Below, one piece after another: positions 1 to 5,658 of a stretch of 6,362 bases of DNA. The number at the start of each line of letters is the position of its first letter. Position 1 is the first letter of the stretch. Under the pieces are notes generated by a model. That model had not been told where the DNA came from and ran no database searches. It was given only the letters and a program-made list of their open reading frames with translations. Source of the stretch: Bacillota bacterium (GTDB lineage: Bacteria > Bacillota > Clostridia > Oscillospirales > Oscillospiraceae); assembly GCA_029777215.1 (NCBI GenBank), contig JAKOSQ010000031.1, positions 1 through 6,362 on the forward strand, given 5' to 3'. The position numbers and the translations under genes are program-made.

Positions 1-73
1 CCAGAAAAACTGTTTCTAATTTTTGCTTTTGCTATTTAAATACCCTAAGATTTCAAAAAGCCGCAAATTCCAT

Positions 74-102
74 TTGACATACGCGCTTTAAATCGCTACA
101 AT
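74..102 (+). promoter_or_regulatory. Sigma-A promoter of the T-box/symporter unit
   Basis: A -35 box TTGACA (74-79) and a -10 box TACAAT (97-102) are separated by exactly 17 bp, which is close to the vegetative sigma-A consensus. Transcription would start near 108-110, just before Stem I of the T-box leader. The bases upstream (1-73) are AT-rich and hold no gene or other feature I can support. The strength of the promoter fits a gene controlled mainly by transcription attenuation in its leader. Confidence 0.88.
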
Positions 103-329
103 AGGCAGTGTCAAAGGCAATGACCGGGAACAAGTAAGCCCGCGTCCTTCCATCAGAGAGCCGCCGGTCGGTGCAAGGCGGTTGGAGGAAGCGGAGCAGA
201 ATACATCCCGCGAGCCGTGCGCTGAAAGCAGCTTCTGCGAGTAGACCGCACCGGGAACGCCCGTTACAGCGCTGGGGTATCGCATTTGCCGTACCCGACG
301 AGGCCGCTTTTGTGAGAGAGCGGTAAACC

Positions 330-365
330 GAGGTGGTACCGCGGAAATTGATTGTTTCCGCCCTC
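330..365 (+). promoter_or_regulatory. T-box antiterminator
   Basis: GAGG (330-333) pairs with CCUC (362-365), and GCGGAAA (341-347) pairs with UUUCCGC (355-361). Between the two helices lies the seven-base bulge UGGUACC (334-340), the canonical tRNA acceptor-binding bulge. The 3' strands of both helices are the same bases that form the 5' arm of the terminator, so the two folds exclude each other. Uncharged tRNA should stabilise this form and allow readthrough into the symporter gene. Confidence 0.9.
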
Positions 366-394
366 TGGAATTTATTTTCGGAGGGCGGTTTTTT
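358..394 (+). terminator. T-box-controlled intrinsic terminator (attenuator)
   Basis: The stem CCGCCCTC (358-365) pairs perfectly with GAGGGCGG (381-388) and is followed at once by six T residues (389-394), the classic Rho-independent form. It sits 29 bp before the symporter start codon. It would end transcription when tRNA is aminoacylated and cannot stabilise the antiterminator. Confidence 0.94.
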
Positions 395-406
395 CGTCCT
401 CCAGAG

Positions 407-413
407 AGAAAGG
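407..413 (+). promoter_or_regulatory. Ribosome binding site of the symporter gene
   Basis: AGAAAGG lies 10 bases before the ATG at 424 and just after the attenuator terminator. It supports that ATG over in-frame codons further upstream, which fall inside the antiterminator and terminator and have no Shine-Dalgarno sequence. Confidence 0.7.
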
Positions 414-423
414 TCTGGTTATT

Positions 424-1965
424 ATGGCAATCAAACTCACCATGCTTATCGTCTTCTTCGCGGTCATGATCTCCGTCGGTCTCTACTGCCGCAGGCACGC
501 GACCGACGTCAACGGCTTCGTCCTCGGCGGACGCAACGTCGGCCCGTGGCTGACAGCCTTCGCCTACGGCACAACGTACTTTTCCGCCGTTATCTTCGTT
601 GGCTACGCCGGCCAGTTCGGCTGGAAGTTCGGCGTCGCCTCGACCTGGATCGGCATCGGCAATGCTTTCATCGGTTCCCTGCTCGCATGGGTCATTTTGG
701 GCCGCCGCACGCGCCTCATGACGCACCACTTCGACAGCGCGACCATGCCGGAATTTTTCGGCGCGCGCTTTGACAGCCAGAGTTTAAAGGTCACGGCCTC
801 GCTCATCATCTTCATCTTCCTCATCCCCTACACCGCCTCGCTCTATAACGGCCTTTCGCGTCTGTTCGGCATGGCCTTCAACATCGATTACACGGTCTGC
901 ATCGTCATCATGGCGGTCCTCACCGGCATGTACGTCATCGCCGGAGGCTACATGGCCACCGCGATCAACGACTTTATCCAGGGCATCATCATGCTCGTCG
1001 GCATCATCGCGGTCGTCGCGGCTGTGCTCAAGACAAACGGCGGCCTTGCCGGTTCCCTCTCCGCACTCTCGCAGGTGAAGGACAACACCGTCTCCACCGA
1101 CCCCGGCACCTTCGCGAGCTTCTTCGGCCCCGACCCGCTGAGTCTGCTCGGCGTCATCCTCCTGACCTCCCTCGGCACCTGGGGCCTGCCGCAGATGGTT
1201 CAGAAGTTCTACTCCATCAAGAGCGAGGACGACATCGGCAAGGGCACCGTCATCTCCACCATTTTCGCGATCATCGTCGCCGGCGGCTGCTACTTCCTCG
1301 GCGGCTTCGGACGCCTGTTCATGACCGCCGACGCCGTCAAAGTTACCGGTCCAGACTCTATCATCCCGACGATGCTCTCCGGTTTCTCCCCGATCCTCAT
1401 CGGCCTCATCGTCATCCTCGTGCTGTCGGCCTCGATGTCGACGCTCTCCTCCCTCGTCATGGCCTCCTCCTCGACGCTGACGCTTGACTTCATCCGGACG
1501 CTCTTTGACAAGGATATGCCCGAAAAGAAGCAGCTGCTTACGATCCGTCTGCTGATCGTCGTCTTCATCCTCATTTCCGTTGTCATCGCCGTATTCCAGT
1601 ACAAGGCCAACGTCACCTTCATCGCGCAGCTCATGGGCATCTCCTGGGGCGCGCTCGCCGGTTCCTTCCTCGCGCCGTTCTTCTTCGGGCTTTACTCAAA
1701 GCGCACGACCAAGGCCAGTGTCTTTGCCTGCTTTGCCTTCGGCAGCCTGCTGATGATTGCAAACCTCCTGTTCCGCAGCAGCTTCCCAGTACTGCTCCGC
1801 TCCCCGATCAACTGCGGCGCGTTCGCGATGCTCGCGGGCTTCATCATCGTTCCGCTCGTCTCGCTCTTCACCAAAAAGCCCGACAAGCAGCTCGTCGACA
1901 ACGCTTTCGCCTGCTACGACACAAAGGTCACCGTCTCGGCCAAATATGTGCTCGACGAGAACTGA
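424..1965 (+). CDS. Sodium:solute symporter (SSS family), T-box regulated, substrate predicted tyrosine-related
   Basis: This encodes a 513-residue inner-membrane transporter of the sodium:solute symporter family (LeuT fold; relatives include PutP and PanF), which couples Na+ entry to solute uptake. It is highly hydrophobic, with about 12-13 membrane segments spread from residue 5 to residue 482. Family hallmarks are GGRNVG (35-40) at the start of the broken helix with YFSA (52-55), the GGYMATAINDFIQ stretch (174-186), and SASMSTLSS (335-343). In the last, Ser339-Thr340 line up with the Na2-site Ser-Thr pair of E. coli PutP. The length is normal for the family. The ATG at 424 is chosen because AGAAAGG (407-413) precedes it by 10 bases; the open frame extends upstream to 352, but that stretch is the riboswitch terminator. 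The family does not fix the substrate. The tyrosine T-box suggests uptake of tyrosine or a related aromatic compound. It is a single-gene unit ending in its own terminator. Confidence 0.93.
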   Translation: MAIKLTMLIVFFAVMISVGLYCRRHATDVNGFVLGGRNVGPWLTAFAYGTTYFSAVIFVGYAGQFGWKFGVASTWIGIGNAFIGSLLAWVILGRRTRLMTHHFDSATMPEFFGARFDSQSLKVTASLIIFIFLIPYTASLYNGLSRLFGMAFNIDYTVCIVIMAVLTGMYVIAGGYMATAINDFIQGIIMLVGIIAVVAAVLKTNGGLAGSLSALSQVKDNTVSTDPGTFASFFGPDPLSLLGVILLTSLGTWGLPQMVQKFYSIKSEDDIGKGTVISTIFAIIVAGGCYFLGGFGRLFMTADAVKVTGPDSIIPTMLSGFSPILIGLIVILVLSASMSTLSSLVMASSSTLTLDFIRTLFDKDMPEKKQLLTIRLLIVVFILISVVIAVFQYKANVTFIAQLMGISWGALAGSFLAPFFFGLYSKRTTKASVFACFAFGSLLMIANLLFRSSFPVLLRSPINCGAFAMLAGFIIVPLVSLFTKKPDKQLVDNAFACYDTKVTVSAKYVLDEN

Positions 1966-1980
1966 CCACGAACATATAGT

Positions 1981-2014
1981 AAAAAAGGCTGACGCCTGTG
2001 CGTCAGCCTTTTTT
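1981..2014. terminator. Bidirectional intrinsic terminator between convergent genes
   Basis: A perfect 9-bp stem, GGCTGACGC (1987-1995) with GCGTCAGCC (2000-2008), has a four-base loop and is flanked by six A on the left (1981-1986) and six T on the right (2009-2014). It therefore works as a hairpin plus U-run on both strands. It lies 15 bp after the symporter stop codon and 5 bp beyond the stop codon of the convergent EamA transporter gene, so both genes probably end here. Confidence 0.93.
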
Positions 2015-2019
2015 CTGTC

Positions 2020-2955
2020 TCAGTCAAATAGTTTTGGCTCCGGTTGCTCTTCCTCGACCGGCTCACCCGGCACTTTCTTATTCAGGAAGCTGGGCTTGAT
2101 CTCGCTGATGAGGATGGCGACGAAGATGAGGACAAAGCCGCAGATGAGCTTGAAGTTCAGATGCTCGCTGCCGAACCAGACGGAGAAGATCGTGCCGAAA
2201 ACGGACTCCAGCGTCATGATCAGCGCCGTGGTTGCGGCGGGGGTGTGCTTCTGGCCAAACATCTGCAGCAGGAAGCAGACGCCCGTGCACATCAAGCTCA
2301 GATAGATGATGCTCACGACGCTGCCGCTTGAAATGTGCTGCGGGAAGGGCGCGTTCGTCAGCGCAAAGGCCCAGGAGAGGACCATCGCCGTGGCAAACTG
2401 TACGAAGGTGAGCACTACCACGCTGCGGCCCTCGATATACTTTGCGGTCATGACGATGTGGACGCCATAAAAAAGGCCGCTGATAATCGTGAGCATATCG
2501 CCGAAGCTCATGGACATGTCTTCCTTGAGCGCCACGAGCGCGACGCCGCCGAAGCAGAGAAAGGCCGCCGCAATATTGTAGCCGTCCGGCTTTTTCCGCG
2601 TGACGAACCAGCTGATGAACGGGACCAGCACGCAGTAGATGGCAGAGAGAAAGGCGTTTTTGCTCGGCGTCGTGTAGACGAGGCCGTAGGTCTGGACGAC
2701 GTAGCCTAAAAACAGTAATACGCCGAGAACGATACCGTTCCAGACGTATTTTCCGTCGAAATTCTTCATTTGTTTAATGAAAGAAAGGAAAATGAACAAA
2801 GTGGCGCCCGTGAAGCGGAACGCCAGCAAATAAAGCGCCTGCACTTCACTGAGTGTATTTTTCTGCATCAGGAACGAGGTGCCCCAGATGAGCGTCATCA
2901 GGATTAACGCGCCCCGCCCGAGCACGTCGTACCTGCCCTTGTATTTATTCGCCAT
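2020..2955 (-). CDS. EamA-family (DMT superfamily) transporter
   Basis: This encodes a 311-residue integral membrane protein of the drug/metabolite transporter superfamily, 10-TMS EamA type, which typically exports amino acids, metabolites or drugs. Two EamA repeats are visible, about residues 14-142 and 152-285, each with five hydrophobic segments. The first carries the hallmark LIWGTSF (22-28), and the TTPSKNAFLSAIYCVLVP stretch (95-112) is typical of the family's fourth helix. A short charged, proline-rich cytoplasmic tail (about 291-311) ends the protein. The ATG at 2955 is preferred because AGAAAGG (2970-2964 on this strand) lies about eight bases upstream. An in-frame GTG at 2973 would place that site inside the gene. 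It follows pcrA on the same strand by 61 bp, with hairpins but no recognisable promoter between. The substrate cannot be told from sequence, and nothing ties it to the tyrosine-controlled symporter. Confidence 0.9.
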   Translation of the reverse strand: MANKYKGRYDVLGRGALILMTLIWGTSFLMQKNTLSEVQALYLLAFRFTGATLFIFLSFIKQMKNFDGKYVWNGIVLGVLLFLGYVVQTYGLVYTTPSKNAFLSAIYCVLVPFISWFVTRKKPDGYNIAAAFLCFGGVALVALKEDMSMSFGDMLTIISGLFYGVHIVMTAKYIEGRSVVVLTFVQFATAMVLSWAFALTNAPFPQHISSGSVVSIIYLSLMCTGVCFLLQMFGQKHTPAATTALIMTLESVFGTIFSVWFGSEHLNFKLICGFVLIFVAILISEIKPSFLNKKVPGEPVEEEQPEPKLFD

Positions 2956-2963
2956 ATTTATTT

Positions 2964-2970
2964 CCTTTCT
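2964..2970 (-). promoter_or_regulatory. Ribosome binding site deciding the EamA gene start
   Basis: On the minus strand AGAAAGG, followed by an A, lies eight bases before the ATG at 2955. It resembles the site used by the symporter gene and selects this start over the GTG at 2973. Confidence 0.75.
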
Positions 2971-2975
2971 CACCC

Positions 2976-3010
2976 AAAACGGCCCGAAGGCCGGGCGGCA
3001 GACGCCGCCC
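2976..3010 (-). terminator. Tandem GC-rich hairpins after pcrA, probable partial terminator
   Basis: Reading on the minus strand after the pcrA stop, the first hairpin is GGGCGGC (3010-3004), a four-base loop, then GCCGCCC (2999-2993). The second is CGGCC (2993-2989), a UUCG loop, then GGCCG (2984-2980), followed by four U (2979-2976). The two share base 2993, so they stack or compete. Stable stems with only four U suggest termination that is incomplete, letting some transcripts continue into the EamA transporter gene, which has no visible promoter of its own. Confidence 0.6.
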
Positions 3011-3016
3011 GCGATA

Positions 3017-5452
3017 TCAAATCTTTTTCATGTTCGGCGCGGCGGCGCGCAGCATCAGCCGCTTGACGCCGCCCGCAAAGGCGATCTCGATCAGATGGTC
3101 CCCGCCCATCGGGGACATCTTCTGGATCGTGCCCTCGCCGAAGGCCGTGTGCAAAATGCGGTCGCCGGTCTTGAAGTCCGCCGCCGGCTTCTTCGCCGTC
3201 TTGCCGGAGAGCGGACGCGCCGCGCGCTCGGCGGAGGCGCTGTGCTCGCTGCCGGAGGGCTTCCACGGCATCGTCTCTCTGCCGCCGTTGTCCCAGCCCC
3301 AGCCGCGGCCGGTCGAGGCAGCACCGAAGCTGTCGTTCTGCGGGGCCTCGCAGCGCTCTATATATTCCTCCGGGATTTCGTCGACGAAACGGGAGGGGTT
3401 GTTGCTGCTGGTCTTGCCGAAGATCATGCGCTGCCGCGCACAGGAGAGCGTGAGCTTTTTGCGCGCGCGCGTGAGGCCGACGTAGCAGAGTCTGCGCTCC
3501 TCCTCCATCTCCTCCGGCTCGCCGATACTGCGCGCGCCGGGGAAAAGTCCCTCCTCGACGCCGACGATGAAGACGTTGTCGAACTCGAGGCCCTTCGCCG
3601 CGTGCATCGTCATGAGGACGACGCTGTCGGCGCTGGCGTCGAGGCTGTCAATGTCCGTGTAGAGGGCGACCTCGTCGAGGAAGCCCGCGAGGTGCTCGTC
3701 GCCGGACTCTTTCATGTAGCTGAGGATGTTCGTCTTGAGCTCGCCGACGTTTTCGATGCGGGCATTATTCTCGTCCGAGGGCTTGAGTTGCAGCGCCTTG
3801 ACGTAGCCGGTCCTGTCGATCAGCTGATCGTAAAACTGGTCGAGCGGCATCGTCTCCTCGAGCGAGCGCAGCTCGTCCATCATGTAGACAAATTCGCGCA
3901 GACGCACGGACGCGCGGGAGAGCTCGGGATACTTGTCGGCGTCGCGGATGACGTCGCAAAGGGGTCTGCCTTCCTGCGCCGCGATGGCCTGCGCCGTTTC
4001 GATGGTCTTGTCGCCAATGCCGCGCGCGGGGCTGTTGATGATGCGCGAAAGGCGCAGATCGTCCTGCGGCATGAGCACGACGCAGAGGTAGGCGAGCACG
4101 TCCTTGATCTCCGCGCGGTCAAAAAAGCGCGTGCCGCCGATGATGCGGTAAGGGACGCCGCTGCGCTTGAAGGCGTATTCAAGCTTGTTCGTCTGGGCAT
4201 TCATGCGGTAGAGGACCGCGTTTTCGCGCCAGTTGACGCCGGCGGAGAAATTGTCCAGAATGCGCTGCGCGACGTACTGCGCCTCGTCGTTTTCGTTCTG
4301 GGCGACGTAGAGCGTGAGCTTTTCGCCCACGTCCTGCTCGGTCCAGAGTTCCTTGCCCGTGCGCTCGGTGTTGTTGCGGATGACGGCGTTGGCAGCGCCG
4401 AGAATGTTGCCGGTCGAGCGGTAATTTTGCTCGAGGCGGATGACGCGGGCGTTTTTAAATTCCTGCTCAAAGGAGAGGATGTTTTCAATGGTCGCGCCGC
4501 GAAATTTATAGATCGACTGGTCGTCGTCCCCGACGACGCAGAGGTTGCCGCCCTTGCCCGCCAGCGCCGCGGCGAGGCGGTACTGGAGGTTGTTCGTGTC
4601 CTGATACTCGTCGATGAGGACATAGCGGAACTTCCGCTGGTAGTATTCCCGGACTTCGGGGTAATTTTCAAGCAGGAGAACAGTATTGTAGATGAGGTCG
4701 TCGAAGTCCATGGCGTCGGCCTCCTTGAGGCGCTTGTCATAGGCGGCGTAGGCTTCGCCGATGCGGACGCGGCGGACGTCATTTCGCGCGTGCGCGTCCC
4801 TGAGAAAGTCCTCCGGTGTCTGCATGGCGTCCTTCGCGCGGGAGACATAGTTCAAAACCGTTTTCGGGGGGAACATCTTGTCGTCGAGCTCCATGTCCTT
4901 GAGGATGTGCTTCATGACGGAGAGGCTGTCGCTGCTGTCGTAGATCGTGAAGCTGCGGTCGTAGCCCAGCACGTCCGCGTGGGAGCGCAGGATGCGCACG
5001 CAGGCGGAGTGGAAGGTCTGCGCCCAGATGTCGTCGGCCTTCTCGCCGAGCATCTTCGTCAGACGGTCGCGCAGCTCGCCGGCGGCCTTGTTCGTGAACG
5101 TGATCGCGAGCACGCGCCACGGCTCCACCGGGTCGATGGCGCACAGACGGCGCGCCCGGTCGAGCTCGGGGTGGTTTTTGTCCTTTGCCGCCGTCTCCAG
5201 AAGCGCGAGATCATCTTCCGTCACATCAGACGGCAGTTCCTCCGTGTCGCTGCCGCGGCCGTAGCGCAGGAGATTGGCGATACGGTTGATGAGAACGGTG
5301 GTCTTGCCGCTGCCCGCGCCCGCGAGCAGAAGCAGCGGTCCCTCGGTCGCGAGCACAGCCCGGACCTGCATATCGTTGAGACGGGAGAACTCGCGCGCAA
5401 TGATCGCTCTCCGCGCCTGAATAAATCTTTTTTTGAATTCTGTGTCTGTCAT
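3017..5452 (-). CDS. pcrA: ATP-dependent 3'-5' DNA helicase PcrA/UvrD (superfamily 1A)
   Basis: This encodes an 811-residue SF1A helicase that unwinds DNA in repair, in removal of recombination intermediates, and in replication-transcription conflict resolution. Motifs appear in order: the Q motif LNDMQVRAV (25-33), Walker A GAGSGKT (45-51), Ia AITFTNKAA (116-124), motif II DEYQDTN (281-287), III VVGDDDQSIYKFRGA (306-320), IV QNYRS (342-346), V MTMHAAKGLEF (614-624) and VI YVGLTRAR (657-664). After a Gly/Ser-rich linker (about 707-755), the C-terminus has the Tudor-like domain FKTGDRILHTAFGEGTI (760-776), which contacts RNA polymerase in known PcrA proteins. The length is slightly above the usual 720-750. 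Part of the excess is an acidic insertion of about 40 residues (66-110) between Walker A and motif Ia. The start at 5452 follows AGGTG (5462-5458) by five bases. The gene has its own sigma-A promoter. Confidence 0.97.
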   Translation of the reverse strand: MTDTEFKKRFIQARRAIIAREFSRLNDMQVRAVLATEGPLLLLAGAGSGKTTVLINRIANLLRYGRGSDTEELPSDVTEDDLALLETAAKDKNHPELDRARRLCAIDPVEPWRVLAITFTNKAAGELRDRLTKMLGEKADDIWAQTFHSACVRILRSHADVLGYDRSFTIYDSSDSLSVMKHILKDMELDDKMFPPKTVLNYVSRAKDAMQTPEDFLRDAHARNDVRRVRIGEAYAAYDKRLKEADAMDFDDLIYNTVLLLENYPEVREYYQRKFRYVLIDEYQDTNNLQYRLAAALAGKGGNLCVVGDDDQSIYKFRGATIENILSFEQEFKNARVIRLEQNYRSTGNILGAANAVIRNNTERTGKELWTEQDVGEKLTLYVAQNENDEAQYVAQRILDNFSAGVNWRENAVLYRMNAQTNKLEYAFKRSGVPYRIIGGTRFFDRAEIKDVLAYLCVVLMPQDDLRLSRIINSPARGIGDKTIETAQAIAAQEGRPLCDVIRDADKYPELSRASVRLREFVYMMDELRSLEETMPLDQFYDQLIDRTGYVKALQLKPSDENNARIENVGELKTNILSYMKESGDEHLAGFLDEVALYTDIDSLDASADSVVLMTMHAAKGLEFDNVFIVGVEEGLFPGARSIGEPEEMEEERRLCYVGLTRARKKLTLSCARQRMIFGKTSSNNPSRFVDEIPEEYIERCEAPQNDSFGAASTGRGWGWDNGGRETMPWKPSGSEHSASAERAARPLSGKTAKKPAADFKTGDRILHTAFGEGTIQKMSPMGGDHLIEIAFAGGVKRLMLRAAAPNMKKI

Positions 5453-5457
5453 TCATT

Positions 5458-5462
5458 CACCT
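5458..5462 (-). promoter_or_regulatory. Ribosome binding site of pcrA
   Basis: On the minus strand AGGTG is followed by five bases and then the ATG at 5452. A second, out-of-frame ATG at 5456 lies only one base from this site and opens a 76-codon frame that is a shadow. The pcrA frame is the one carrying the helicase motifs, so 5452 is the start. Confidence 0.65.
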
Positions 5463-5538
5463 GATATAGTATTTGATTATTGGTCTAATTGAGCATCCGA
5501 TTAAAGCAAAAAAGACTTTTCGCGGGAAAAATGAAAAG

Positions 5539-5579
5539 AATTCGCAACATTTCTATTATACTAACAAATGCTGCGAATT
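5539..5579 (-). repeat. Inverted repeat with 14-bp arms enclosing the pcrA -10 box; possible sigF terminator or operator
   Basis: The plus-strand arms AATTCGCAACATTT (5539-5552) and AAATGCTGCGAATT (5566-5579) are inverted repeats matching at 13 of 14 positions, with a 13-base spacer. On the minus strand the single mismatch becomes a G-U pair, so RNA reading out of sigF would form an uninterrupted 14-bp stem. A U-rich run, CUUUUCAUUUUU (5538-5527), follows. This fits an intrinsic terminator for sigF. The pcrA -10 box lies in the loop, and the arms cover most of the 17-bp spacer and -35 edge on one side and the start site on the other, so a protein operator is the alternative. Confidence 0.7.
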
Positions 5580-5583
5580 ACAA
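5555..5583 (-). promoter_or_regulatory. Sigma-A promoter of pcrA
   Basis: On the minus strand the -35 box TTGTAA (5583-5578) and a perfect -10 box TATAAT (5560-5555) are separated by 17 bp. The start would be near 5548, giving an untranslated leader of about 95 bases before the ATG at 5452. I see no further convincing structure in that leader. The rest of the 206-bp gap between sigF and pcrA (5584-5658) is AT-rich, and I see no gene or clear hairpin in it. Confidence 0.8.
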
Positions 5584-5658
5584 GGACTATATTCATTTTG
5601 TTTTTGTATGAAGCGCCGGTTTTTTGTGCCTGCATTTTCATTTTTCCAGCGTGCCGCC

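Larger units (their letters stand above)
109..394 (+). ncRNA. T-box riboswitch leader, predicted tyrosine (UAC) specifier
   Basis: This is a complete transcriptional T-box leader, which reads the charging state of a tRNA and decides whether the downstream gene is transcribed. Stem I closes with CGGGA (125-129) against UCCCG (206-210). The loop above it carries the loop-E strand AGUA (133-136) opposite GAA (199-201), followed by the specifier UAC (202-204) and a purine A205. Stem I also has the AGAGAG bulge (155-160) and the distal loop with GGUGCAAG (170-177) closed by CCGCC/GGCGG. Stem II pairs 217-221 with 247-251 and has its own GAA/AGUA S-turn (224-226, 240-243). A small CGGG/CCCG helix (252-255/260-263) may belong to the IIA/B pseudoknot. 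Stem III pairs 304-308 with 319-323. The T-box sequence is at 331-344. Its bulge UGGU (334-337) would pair with an ACCA acceptor end, consistent with the A discriminator base of tRNA-Tyr. The class is clear; the tyrosine assignment is an inference from the geometry. Confidence 0.95.

Noticed and set aside
1..39. An open frame of 12 codons ending in TAA at 37-39, as if an upstream gene ended here.
   Set aside because: It is too short and too AT-rich to support a coding call, and no terminator or recognisable residues accompany it.
352..423. Extending the symporter upstream to the in-frame TTG at 352.
   Set aside because: This stretch is the antiterminator and terminator. No ribosome binding site precedes it, and translation there would destroy the regulation. 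The ATG at 424 has a proper site.
88..729. A 213-codon minus-strand open frame across the T-box leader.
   Set aside because: It covers the structured leader and the start of the symporter gene, has low-complexity charged sequence and no family resemblance, and lies opposite a strong riboswitch signature.
2956..2973. GTG at 2973 as the start of the EamA gene.
   Set aside because: The added six residues would cover the AGAAAGG ribosome binding site that serves the ATG at 2955.
2879..5464. A very long plus-strand open frame (861 codons) opposite pcrA.
   Set aside because: It is the antisense shadow of GC-rich pcrA. The translation is dominated by Arg, Ala, Val and Asp with no recognisable domain, while the opposite strand carries every helicase motif in order with an RBS and promoter.
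5557..5562. A plus-strand -10-like TATACT inside the inverted repeat, suggesting a divergent promoter.
   Set aside because: No -35 match is found 16-18 bp upstream (the bases are A-rich), and no plus-strand gene follows; it would run antisense into sigF.
5539..5579. A LexA (SOS) box as the explanation for the symmetry at the pcrA promoter.
   Set aside because: The Gram-positive LexA site CGAAC-N4-GTTCG is not present; the arms have a different sequence and a 13-base spacer.
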